From contig JACKHM010000002.1 of NCBI GenBank assembly GCA_020638995.1, forward strand, positions 1,674,001 through 1,738,000: a stretch of 64,000 bases of DNA. Direction: 5' to 3'. This stretch comes from Planctomycetaceae bacterium. Its GTDB lineage: Bacteria; Planctomycetota; Planctomycetia; Pirellulales; Pirellulaceae. Made by a program: the position numbers and the translations under genes. Shown here piece by piece: positions 1-10,100 of this stretch. The notes under the pieces are model-generated. The model was not told the DNA's origin. It was given only the letters and a program-made list of their open reading frames with translations, and did no database searches. Numbering within the stretch: the stretch's first letter is position 1; each line of letters opens with the position of its first letter.

Positions 1-3000
1 CCGCTTCCCGGGTTGTACCGTGACCCAACGAATAGCGCGTCATCGTTGCCGGCAGGCGTTCCTTGCGGATGCTGCAGGTTCGCGTGCGTGTAGGTCCGGA
101 TGTGATTTCCACCCGTCGTGTACCTGGCGATACTCCGAGTGTTGGTCGAAAAGCCTGATGGGGCGAGCAGCAGGTCTCCACCGGTGCTCGTGCCAATGCC
201 TGACAACGAGCCACCCATCTCGGAGGTCGCCGATTGATCCAGAGTCAACTGGCCGATATACGAGCCATCCGTTGCGTCCCACTGGTAAATGCTGCCGGAA
301 TTGCCACTGTATAAAGTCGTGCCTGAGATGGCCAGATTGTAATACCGTCCATTGCTGTCGAAGTTGTTGCCGATGACTTGCACCGGTGAGCCGGCACCGC
401 TAAAACGCTGAGCCGTGTATTCGCTGGGACCGTCTTTCTGGAATCCGATCCAAATTAACTCGCTCGTGGTGCCGGATATCGACACCGTATAACTCCACGT
501 CAGATTGGACAGGTCATTCCCCGCAGCATCCTCGATGTCGTTCGCGTCTGGTGCGAGACTGATGTCCAATGTTCCAGTGGCCAGGCCGCTGATTGGGAAT
601 CGATAAGTGTTTCCGCTGGTGTTGGTAACCGAGCCAATCGAAGCGCTACCAGCGGCGCTACCCGATAGCACCAAGTCTGACGCATCAACTCCCACCACGG
701 ACTCGGAAAAGGTGATGTCAAGATTGGTTGTCGATGACGTGACCGTTGACGAGGGAGCCGGGTTCCGCGAGTTGACCGTGGGAGCCGTGGTATCAGAACT
801 GCTCGCCGACGCGGTGACCCGCAAGTTGTCAAAATAGATGTGTTCCGACGGTACCGGCGACCCGCTGCTGGCGACGTACAATTGCAACGTCACCGTATGG
901 TTTCCGCTCAAGCCGGATACATCGATCGATTGGTCCGCGTACGTTCCCACGGAACTTCGCGACCATTGAGTCGTTCCATCGATTAATACGCGGGCCTCGA
1001 TGTGCGAACCTCGATCATAACGGACGTCGAACAATAGTTCGTCAATGTCGGTCAAGTCGATCGTTTGCTGGTATCCGCGATAGGCTCCCGCTGAAATGCT
1101 GCTGTTATTAAAGGTGTACAGGAACAGAGCCCCATCACCGTGCGTGGCCACGCTCTGATTGGTCGTATTGTGCAGATAACCGTTCAGGTTCGAGCCGCTG
1201 CTGTTCAGCGTCCAGGCCGATGCTTCTGCTTCGAAGCTGGGATCGACGAAGATATTCGGCGTTCCGTCAAACGTACTTACTTGGACATCATCGATATTCC
1301 ATCCTGAATACGGATCGGCAAACGTATTACTCACCATCTCGAACTTGAACCGCACACGGAAATTCGCGTTATTCGCAGCGTACTTCGAAATGTCATACTC
1401 GCGATACTGCCAAGTATTGTCTTCTTCGTACTTGTTCTTGAAGACCGGATGCCACTGCGAGCCGTCAAAGACCTCAACAAACTCGTCGCTGTGACTCGAC
1501 CCCCAACTGTTGAGCCAACGATAGAAGCTGAGTTTGACAGCAGCATGGCCCGAGGCGTCGATCACAGGTGACATCAGGTAGTGGGCTCCGTTTTCGACCA
1601 GCGAAAAGTCCCCGCCGATATTAATTCCAGCCAGAAAGTTATCCGACGTATCCGTGTGGTCGCTGGCCGGGTCCGGATTGCCGTCCTGAGTTCCGCCGCC
1701 GGCCGTCGCCGAGCCGCGTTCCCAATAATCGGTCTCGTAGCCCGTCCAGCCTTGATCGGTGCTGAAGTCGTCGAAAAAGAGTATCGTCGGCGATGACGTG
1801 TCGACCGTATAGCTCCAAGTCAGGTTGGCTAGGTCATTGCCGGCTGTGTCTTCGATGTCGTTGGCATCCGGTGCCAAGCTGACGTTCAATGTTCCATCGA
1901 CCAAATTGGACACGGGGAAACGCCACGTAGTACCGCTGGTATTCGTTGGCGTTCCAACCGAGGCACTTGCGGCCGCAGTGCCGGTCAACACGAGATCCGT
2001 GGCGTCCACACCTTGCACGGTTTCCGAGAACGTCACGTCGATGTTCGTCCCACTCGTCGTGATGGTAGCGGAAGGGACTGGGTTGCGGCCCGTTACGATT
2101 GGTACCGTTACGTCATTGACCGCTACCGGGAACTCGATGTCATCGATCCACGCGGCGTCCGAGCCCGTCGAGACGGAGCCATCCTTCTCATACGACCAGC
2201 GAAACGTATGTGTTCCCGCGGTAACACCGAAGGACTCTTGAACCCATGCGGACGTGCCAGACCATTCATCCTGCTTCGTGCCGTCGATGTAAAACCTCAG
2301 ATAGTCATAGCTGCTTTCAGAGGACACCTTCCTCCAGAAGGTGATATTGCCTGAGAGCGTCGTTTGAGTTACTTCAAGCTGACTCGTTTGACTGTGTGTA
2401 ATCGTTCCTGATTGGGCGCTTGATGTACCAGCATGCTTGTCAGCTGTTGTGACCGTCCAGCTTGCGTCACCGGAGTGCAACCACGGAAATATACTGAAAT
2501 CGCCCGTCTCGAAGTCCTCGGTCGTGGCTTGATCTTGCCCGCCGATGGTTGGCACGACATCGCGAGTGTTCAATAGAATGGAAACGGTTCCGGCATCTTG
2601 GTTGACAATGGCGAGATCAATCGCATGATCGTTGTCAAAATCTCCCGCAGTGAGCGAGGTGGGTTGGGAACCCGACTGAAAAGGAACAGTGGCCGTAAAA
2701 CTGCCGTCGCCGCGATTCAGCATGAGCGATACGCGATTGGAGCCGAAGTTGCCGACAGCAATATCGGCGTCGCCATCGACGTCAAAGTCCGCCATCGCGA
2801 TCGACCTGGGTTGGCTGCCTCCGGAATTCACAATACCATCAACAACAAAGTTTCCGTCACCCTGGTTCACCAGGATTGCGACTTCACCGTTTGCCGGAAT
2901 CGTCACGGCCAAGTCCAAGTCGTGATCTCCATCGATGTCCGCAGCACTGATTCCTCGCAACGCGGAAGTAGAGACATTCGTTGTCGTCCCTGCGGAAAAC

Positions 3001-6000
3001 ACTCCGGCACCATCATTGAACAAAAACGAAACGGAACCCGATTCGTGCGTTATGGCAACATCCATGCCATCGGCCGCGTCGAGGTTCCCCGTGACAATGC
3101 CAACCGGACCGGCACCGACAGTCACCGAGGTGCTGGCAAACTCGCCTGTGCCGTCATTGATCAACACGATCATGCTTCCGGTCGTTCGATCCGTGGCAAG
3201 CAAATCGAGATGCGCGTCGCCCGAAAACTCACCTGAAACTAAAGCCGATGGATCGATACCCGTCAGAATAGTGCGAGTCACATGAAAGCTCGTCGCACCA
3301 TCGTTCAATAGTAACTCGATCGCTCCAACGCCTTGTTTCGCGACCGCGAGATCAACGTGCCCATCCCCATCAAAGTCGCCGGCCGCGATCGCCGAAGGGC
3401 GTTCTTGGTCTGTAATCGCTGGCAGTGCCTCAAAGACTAACTCGCGGGGGAGTGTCGGCACGAAGTTCGGTTGATGCACTTCCGCCACGGTATAAGTTCC
3501 TGGAGGGAGTCGTTTGCTGATCCCCGTCGTCGCACTGGGCGGAAAGTGTGTGATGCGATAAAAACCGGTTTCGTCAACGTCGGTAGTATCGGGATCATCG
3601 ATTTGCGAAATCGCTCGTGGCTCGTCGTCGTCGAGCACTCCGTTTTCGTTCACATCGACGAATATCGTCCAATCCGCCAAACCGATCTCGCCTGCATCGC
3701 GCAACCCATTTCCATTGGAATCGTGGAATTTAACGCCTTCGATTTCCACAAAAAAACGTTCGAGTGCTCCCACATCGACCGCACCTTCACCGGAACGAGG
3801 CCGTGGAATTCCACGTTGATCCGTCGCTGGTGCACCGCTGTGAATTCCCGCGTCAATGGCCGGACTGCCCGGCAACAATTTATGTGTCGCAGTTTGTTCG
3901 TCGGGCTCTTTTTCAAGCTCCGCGAGTAGCGGAATGATGGGCGAGATTGCCGTGCCGATTTGGTTGTTGTTTACGCCATCGGCCAAACCACTCGCCCCGG
4001 TACCATCTCCGATCAGGTTGCCTCCAAGGGTTTGCCCCGTCGTTTGAAATGCGCCACTGACATCTGGGTTTCCGGTTCCCGAGGTGTTTGTAGCGATCAA
4101 CGTATTGCGGAGTGAGACCGTTTGATTCGCCGATACACCACCACCAACGCCGTCCGCCGAGTTGAACGCTACCGTGACGCTCGACAACGTCAACGGCATT
4201 TCCGCGTGGATTGCTCCGCCTCGTCCGGTTGCCTCGTTCGCCGAGTACGTACTGTTCGAGATATAGGCCGATCCCGATTCGTGGAATAACCCGCCACCGT
4301 CCTCGCTCGCCATGTTGCCTACGATCGTTGATCCTGTGATGGTCAGCGTACCTGAGCTGTAGATGGCTCCGCCCTTGGTACCTGCGTTATTCGCGAGCGT
4401 CGAATTGGTGACGACAAGTTCTCCTGCATTACGAACCGCGCCGCCCTCTGCCGTTGTTGTCGTATCGGCGAGCGTGACATTGATCAACTGGAGCTTTCCA
4501 CCATCATGCACGTCGAAGATACGATCACCGTGGGCCGCACGAATAATAGTCTCGCCATCGCGTGCACCCACGATCGACAAATCGCCGAATACGTCCAGAT
4601 CCCCCGTTCCAACATCATCATTGCCTGTTCCCGACAACGTCAGCTCATAGGTACCGGCGGGTAACAATATGGTATTCGCACTGTTCTGCAGACGAGCTTG
4701 TTCAACTGCCACACGAAGGCTGGTCACTGTATCTTCGCCGAAGGTATCTTCGAACGTATCGACGGTGATCTCGCCCACGTTGGGCACTTTCACTTCGAAC
4801 GTGCCGAGAAATGTCGTTGAAGCGGTATTCTTCGGTGACGCCGTGTCAAACACTTCACCACGGCGGAGACTCACTTCGTAAACACCGTTTTCCAAGGCAT
4901 CCCAAGTTCCTCCTGGTGCGTCCATCTGGAATGTCGCACCGATCGTTGGCAAGTGTTCTTGATCTGATACAGCGGTGGCATGGGCCACGAAAGACTCGCT
5001 CGTAACACGCGACGTAACGACCAGCTCCGCGTTAAATACACTTGCCCAATCCACCGCGACGTTATCAGTAAACGTGACTTCAAACTCCTGGACCGTGATG
5101 TCCGTAGCGGTGATATCGCGAGGCTGGACCAAAGCGGCTCGCGGTGCCACTGTATCGACGGTCAACGCGCCAAAGGCGTTTAGTCGTCCACCCGTAGCTA
5201 CCTTGTCAGCCAGGGAGTCGAGCTGGTCGACACCACGCAGGATGGCACCTTTGACTTCCGCGACGGTTGCATATGGAACCTGTGACCACACCAACGCGGC
5301 AACACCACTGACGTGTGGGGCAGCCATACTCGTGCCGTTTCGTGAGGCGTAAGAGCCGCCTGGTTCGGTGCTGAGAACACCGATTCCAGGAGCAGCGAGA
5401 TCGACGGACGTTTTCCCAAAATTGCTGAAGGGCGCGAGATTGTCGTTTTGGTCGCTGGCGGCAACCGCGATCACATTGTCGAGGTTGTAGCTCGCCGGGT
5501 AGAACGGGCGGAGGTCGTTGTCGACACCGCGTCCTAAGATGTCGCCGTTACCGGCGGCCGCCACGAACAAGATCCCCGATTCGCCTGCTCTCGCGATCTC
5601 GTCTCGCATCCCAACATCAAACCCGCCCGGGCCACCCCAACTAGCGTTTATCACGCGAATATTGACAGGATCTTCATCTCGTTCGCGCATCATCGTCGCA
5701 TAGTTAATCGCGCGTTTGGCGTCCGAAGTCAGCCCCTTATTTGTACTGTCCAAGTACTTCAGCGCCATAATTGAAGACTGCCAATTAACTCCGACCACGC
5801 CGATTCCATTGTTGCCCACCGCCGCGATTGTTCCGGCGACGTGCGTGCCGTGTCGATGATCATCTAGCGGATCACCATCGGAATTATGAAAGTCATATCC
5901 ATGCACATCATCAACAAAGCCATTCAGGTCATTGTCAATTCCATCACCCGGAATTTCGCCGGGATTGGTCCAAATATTGGCAACAAGATCGGGATGGTTG

Positions 6001-6677
6001 TAGTCGATACCCGTATCGATCACTGCGACGACGATATCGCTGCTGCCCGTAGTGATCTCCCACGCCTCCGGAGCATCGATGTCCGGATCCTGAGGATCAC
6101 TCGCACCATGCCCGCTTTCCAAACCAGTCAACTGCGGAAAATTGGGATCGTCTGGAACTGACTGCGGTCCCAACACCGTCTCGTCTCGTTGAAACGACGC
6201 AACATGTTGATTCGTGCGTAAGTTGCCTGCGACTTCAGCAACGGATCGTCCCACAGTTTCGACGACGACTTGTCCCGGCAAACCCAGACCATACAAGACG
6301 CTGAAGGACATATAGTTGTTGTCGAGCAGCACTTGAGTTCCAGCGACCGATGCGGCTTGCTCCGTGGCTTCCGGATCGAGACGAACAATCCAGCGCAGGA
6401 CGCTGCTTTCGTACTGGCCATTGGCACGAAGATCGAGCGCCGCGTCTGGTGCAAACGGCCCAACCGGCCCACGGGCGTCGAGCGCGCCGTACGACTGCTG
6501 GTGAAACCAAATCGGCGATACTTTTTCGTACTCGGCAAAAGCATTCGCCAGCACGATTCGCGGCTCAAGTCGCTCGCCGCTTTGTCCCTGCCAACTTCCT
6601 CGTCTCGACCGCCTTCTCGATTGGCGTGTTCGATATCGTTTCAAGAGACGTAGGAGCTTGTCGTAGGCAGCTGTCAT
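1..6677 (-). CDS. Giant LEPR-type secreted subtilisin-like protease with beta-helix, SdrD-B-like and FG-GAP repeats; 3' end beyond window
   Basis: The frame starting at the ATG at 6677 stays open to the left edge (2,225 codons visible, no stop reached). The N-terminus is Arg-rich with the planctomycete motif LEPRIVL at about residues 37-43, thought to act in export. An S8 subtilase domain follows (about 200-500) with D221 in AVIDTGIDY, H276 in HRHGTHVAGT, oxyanion N377 and S450 in RNGTSMAAPH, so it should be active. Then come an Ig-like segment, a CSLREA/right-handed beta-helix region (about 630-905), an SdrD-B-like domain with Asp/Asn-rich loops (about 970-1075), FG-GAP/VCBS repeats (about 1080-1370), a MAM-like domain (about 1400-1520) and two SbsA-type Ig domains (about 1526-1627 and 1963-2063). 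No clear Shine-Dalgarno precedes the start; choice rests on the LEPR position, which matches the second giant at 13710-32723. Likely an extracellular or surface protease/adhesin. Confidence 0.9.
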   Translation of the reverse strand, partial: MTAAYDKLLRLLKRYRTRQSRRRSRRGSWQGQSGERLEPRIVLANAFAEYEKVSPIWFHQQSYGALDARGPVGPFAPDAALDLRANGQYESSVLRWIVRLDPEATEQAASVAGTQVLLDNNYMSFSVLYGLGLPGQVVVETVGRSVAEVAGNLRTNQHVASFQRDETVLGPQSVPDDPNFPQLTGLESGHGASDPQDPDIDAPEAWEITTGSSDIVVAVIDTGIDYNHPDLVANIWTNPGEIPGDGIDNDLNGFVDDVHGYDFHNSDGDPLDDHRHGTHVAGTIAAVGNNGIGVVGVNWQSSIMALKYLDSTNKGLTSDAKRAINYATMMRERDEDPVNIRVINASWGGPGGFDVGMRDEIARAGESGILFVAAAGNGDILGRGVDNDLRPFYPASYNLDNVIAVAASDQNDNLAPFSNFGKTSVDLAAPGIGVLSTEPGGSYASRNGTSMAAPHVSGVAALVWSQVPYATVAEVKGAILRGVDQLDSLADKVATGGRLNAFGALTVDTVAPRAALVQPRDITATDITVQEFEVTFTDNVAVDWASVFNAELVVTSRVTSESFVAHATAVSDQEHLPTIGATFQMDAPGGTWDALENGVYEVSLRRGEVFDTASPKNTASTTFLGTFEVKVPNVGEITVDTFEDTFGEDTVTSLRVAVEQARLQNSANTILLPAGTYELTLSGTGNDDVGTGDLDVFGDLSIVGARDGETIIRAAHGDRIFDVHDGGKLQLINVTLADTTTTAEGGAVRNAGELVVTNSTLANNAGTKGGAIYSSGTLTITGSTIVGNMASEDGGGLFHESGSAYISNSTYSANEATGRGGAIHAEMPLTLSSVTVAFNSADGVGGGVSANQTVSLRNTLIATNTSGTGNPDVSGAFQTTGQTLGGNLIGDGTGASGLADGVNNNQIGTAISPIIPLLAELEKEPDEQTATHKLLPGSPAIDAGIHSGAPATDQRGIPRPRSGEGAVDVGALERFFVEIEGVKFHDSNGNGLRDAGEIGLADWTIFVDVNENGVLDDDEPRAISQIDDPDTTDVDETGFYRITHFPPSATTGISKRLPPGTYTVAEVHQPNFVPTLPRELVFEALPAITDQERPSAIAAGDFDGDGHVDLAVAKQGVGAIELLLNDGATSFHVTRTILTGIDPSALVSGEFSGDAHLDLLATDRTTGSMIVLINDGTGEFASTSVTVGAGPVGIVTGNLDAADGMDVAITHESGSVSFLFNDGAGVFSAGTTTNVSTSALRGISAADIDGDHDLDLAVTIPANGEVAILVNQGDGNFVVDGIVNSGGSQPRSIAMADFDVDGDADIAVGNFGSNRVSLMLNRGDGSFTATVPFQSGSQPTSLTAGDFDNDHAIDLAIVNQDAGTVSILLNTRDVVPTIGGQDQATTEDFETGDFSIFPWLHSGDASWTVTTADKHAGTSSAQSGTITHSQTSQLEVTQTTLSGNITFWRKVSSESSYDYLRFYIDGTKQDEWSGTSAWVQESFGVTAGTHTFRWSYEKDGSVSTGSDAAWIDDIEFPVAVNDVTVPIVTGRNPVPSATITTSGTNIDVTFSETVQGVDATDLVLTGTAAASASVGTPTNTSGTTWRFPVSNLVDGTLNVSLAPDANDIEDTAGNDLANLTWSYTVDTSSPTILFFDDFSTDQGWTGYETDYWERGSATAGGGTQDGNPDPASDHTDTSDNFLAGINIGGDFSLVENGAHYLMSPVIDASGHAAVKLSFYRWLNSWGSSHSDEFVEVFDGSQWHPVFKNKYEEDNTWQYREYDISKYAANNANFRVRFKFEMVSNTFADPYSGWNIDDVQVSTFDGTPNIFVDPSFEAEASAWTLNSSGSNLNGYLHNTTNQSVATHGDGALFLYTFNNSSISAGAYRGYQQTIDLTDIDELLFDVRYDRGSHIEARVLIDGTTQWSRSSVGTYADQSIDVSGLSGNHTVTLQLYVASSGSPVPSEHIYFDNLRVTASASSSDTTAPTVNSRNPAPSSTVTSSTTNLDITFSESVVGVDASDLVLSGSAAGSASIGSVTNTSGNTYRFPISGLATGTLDISLAPDANDIEDAAGNDLSNLTWSYTVSISGTTSELIWIGFQKDGPSEYTAQRFSGAGSPVQVIGNNFDSNGRYYNLAISGTTLYSGNSGSIYQWDATDGSYIGQLTLDQSATSEMGGSLSGIGTSTGGDLLLAPSGFSTNTRSIARYTTGGNHIRTYTHANLQHPQGTPAGNDDALFVGSRYNPGS
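485..830 (-). repeat. Second copy of SbsA-type Ig-like domain inside the giant protease
   Basis: Encodes a domain containing LDITFSESVVGVDASDLVL and ending in LSNLTWSYTV. It closely matches the domain encoded at about 1800-2115 in the same gene (NIDVTFSETVQGVDATDLVL ... LANLTWSYTV). The two copies are about 1.3 kb apart and flank MAM-like segments, so this part of the protein grew by internal duplication. Confidence 0.75.
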
Positions 6678-7137
6678 AACGATATTTCAAAAGTGGAAAA
6701 ATAAACTGAATCCCCAATCACTGAGTGGTAAATCGAGGACACCTAGAAACTCATTAGAGACATCTGAAAATGAGTGCTTAGTTTAACATCCGAGCGTCAA
6801 AAAATACACTTTATTGGGGGGGGGTTGGCGGTAGGCAGATTTGTTTATTCTTCTCGCGTCGTCCCATTGCTTACCGACAGCCACCGCATTCGTTAGATGT
6901 CACAGCAGACGGTCAAGCCGCGTTCATCACGGCTGTAGCGTGTAGCTTAAACATCAACGCTACCATCGGGTGGTGCTAAAGCACTACACTGGACCGTGCG
7001 GCAGGGTGTGCTTGCATCACAATGTCCATTTGCGGCGAGCATTGTTGCATTCCTGATAGTGTCGCATGTCGGGCATCGGCACACCCCGGCGATATAGTGT
7101 CTGAGTGCCGAAACTGCCGTATCCAAGGAGCATCTGG
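6678..7137. other. Intergenic region between divergent giant-protease and kinase genes
   Basis: About 460 bp separate two divergently transcribed genes, so both promoters should be here. I see an AT-rich stretch near the protease start (about 6678-6820), a run of eight or more G residues near 6818-6826 and a short GTGCT-AA-AGCAC dyad near 6973. No RNA gene and no convincing small ORF is visible. Confidence 0.4.
7125..7130 (+). promoter_or_regulatory. Ribosome binding site fixing a TTG start for the kinase
   Basis: AAGGAG lies 7 nt before the TTG at 7138. This decides the start over the upstream GTG at 7105, which lacks such a site. Confidence 0.8.
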
Positions 7138-10100
7138 TTGACGCAATCACATTGTCCAAATTGCAAGCAAACGGTCACCATCACCGAGTCGGAGTACGAG
7201 AAATTGGCTTGCCCGTACTGCGGCAAAAATATCAAGATGCCGGACGCGGGCGGCACAATTGACTGGTCACCGGCTCAAATCGACGCGACGATCGATATGC
7301 AGGGCAGCCCACTCGACACCGCAAGCATCGACATTCACCAAACAACGATTCAGCAACCGAAGAACGGACAGACTCCTGATAGCCAAGTCACCGATCACCG
7401 CGCCATGGAGACGACAGAGGCGACGGTAGAGCATGTTCCCGGCGCTCAATCAGCATCGACAGAACTATCGCATATCGAAAGAACGCTCGAAATGTTTGAA
7501 GACCTCTGGAAGGCCGGAGGTGAACCGCCGATCTCGGCTTTCCTGCCCGAAAATGAGAACCGTCGCGATATTCTTGTGGAGTTGATACATCTCGATTTGT
7601 CTTATCGCTTTAAGCGTGGGCATGTACCACATGTCGAAACGTATTTGCAAATGTTCCCTGAGTTGATGCATGAACGATCGGTAATACTTGAATTGATCGT
7701 CGCCGAGTTTTCCCTCCGAGGGAAACATGATCTCAAGCCCGATCTTGGCGCTTTCCTAAAGCGATTCCCTCAGTTCGCCGATGAGTTGGCAGTGCTTCTC
7801 AAAGAGGCACCGCGGTCTCGGCAACGTCGATTTCCGATTCGACTTAACTGCCCTCATTGTCACAACGCGATCGCTGTCGTCGAGAGTCAGGACGCCCGCG
7901 AGATGGTTTGTCCTTCGTGCCATAGCTCCTTTCGCGTGGACAGCCGCGAAACTCAGTCGTGGTCACCCGAAGCCCTCCCGATGGTCGATCGATTTCAGCT
8001 GATCAATATGCTCGGACGAGGGGCCTTTGGAACCGTCTACAAAGCGCGAGATACCAAGCTCAACCGTTTCGTCGCGATGAAGATCCCGCGAAGCGGGACC
8101 TTTTCCTCGCGTGAGGATGAAGATCGATTCGTCTCGGAAGCAGAACATGCCGCTCAACTGAACCATCCAGGAATTGTTCAGGTTTATGACGTTGGCCGTA
8201 CTAACGAGTATCCTTTTATCGTCATTGAGTTTGTGCGGGGCGTGACACTCTCGGATGTCACTACGGCCCGGCGGATGGATTTTGCGGAAGCGACTCGCTT
8301 AATCGCCACGATCGCGGATGCCCTGCACCACGCTCATGAACATCAGGTCATCCATCGTGACCTGAAACCCGCGAATATCATGATCGACATCGATGACAAT
8401 CCTCGCGTAATGGATTTTGGATTGGCCAAGCGACACGTCGGAGAAATCACCGTGACCACGGACGGCAGCATCCTTGGTACGCCTTCTTACATGTCGCCCG
8501 AGCAGGCCAGTGGAAATTCACAATCGGCGGATCGGAGGTCAGACGTCTACTCGCTGGGTGTGATCCTGTTCGAGTTGCTAAGCGGTGAGAGGCCATTTCG
8601 TGGTAATAGCGTGATGTTGCTCCATCAAGTCGCGAACACAGAAGCCCCCAGGCTACGGTTCTTAAATGATAAGATCCCTCTAGATTTGGAAACGATTGCC
8701 GCAAAGTGTCTCGAAAAAGATCCTGGAAAGCGGTATCAGACCGCCAAAGAACTGGCCGAAGATCTGCGGCGGCACCTTAATCATGAACCCATCCTGGCCC
8801 GCCCAATCGGTCCGGTCGAGCGTGCGCGCCGCTGGTGTAAACGCAATCCTCTACTGGTGAAATCTGCCTCGCTTGTGTTCGCGACGCTAACGATCGCGTT
8901 GCTAATTGTCTCACTCTCGTGGCGGAGCGAGGCAATCCAGCGGCGCCGTGCGAACAAACTCGCCGACGAAAATCACACTCTATACGAGCAAGAACAACTT
9001 GCGAGACAGGATGCCGAAAATGCAAAAGTCCAAGCGTTAGAACGACTTCGTGATGCTCGTCGAGCAGTCAGTTCCTGGCTAAGTGTGTTTCCGCAAATGC
9101 TAGAAGTCCCAGGGCTGGAACACATCGTCGAGAAAATGCAGTTACAGGGCGCAAAGGATTATGAACGGTTCGCAGAACAGCAAAGTGACGATCCTCGTCA
9201 GGAGTTGGAACGTGGGCGTAGCTGGATGCGTCTCGGAGAAATCAGGCGACAATTAGGGCAAGACGACGATGCGTATGCGGCTTACGAGAAAGCCGCGAGC
9301 GTACTGACGGAGCTACTTGAAAGGGACCGCGACCGAATTGGGCCATCGAAACTGGCTGCCGAGATTGCCAATGCACAGCTCGGTATGGGACTCGTACTGC
9401 GCGATATCGGTCGACACCAAAAGGCGATAGATAGAGTTAAGCAGGGCATTTCGACGCTCGTCGCATGGGAGAGTGAAGACGAACCGCATCTTCATGAAGT
9501 ATTAGCGGCATCGCGATTGGACCTCGCAGTGTTACAGTTTCAAACGGGAGAATTGACGCAAGCTCAAGAATCTGCCTCGCTGGCCTTGTCGGGATATCAG
9601 AAACTTTGCGATCGGTTATCCGCCCAGCCAAGTTCGCAACCACCCGCCAACTATCGTCTCGGGCTGGCGTCGGCGGAAAGCCTGAAAGCCGAGCTGCTTG
9701 GACAATCCGGTAACTACGACGATGCGCGCGATCTTCTGGACCGCGCAATCAACAATCTGGACGAACTCATCGCTTCAGATCCCAATAATCTGGAATTCCT
9801 TCGCGAGCGAGCAGAGAAACGAATACTCCTGGCCAGCGTTCTAAGGACTCTCGGCGATACAATCGGCGAACTGAACGCGTACGATGCGTCCGAAGCCGAC
9901 TATCGCGAACTTGCTCACCTGCGGCCCGGAGTGCCATCGATCCAAAGTCAACTTGCAATCTGTCTCGTTGACAAAGGAAATCTGCTACATCACTTGCAAA
10001 GGAGTCGCGAGGCGGAAGCACCATTGCGTGAAGCGATCGCAAATTTGGAACCATTAGCCCAAAAGATCGGACGCCCGGAATTTCATGAGCAGGCCGCTGC

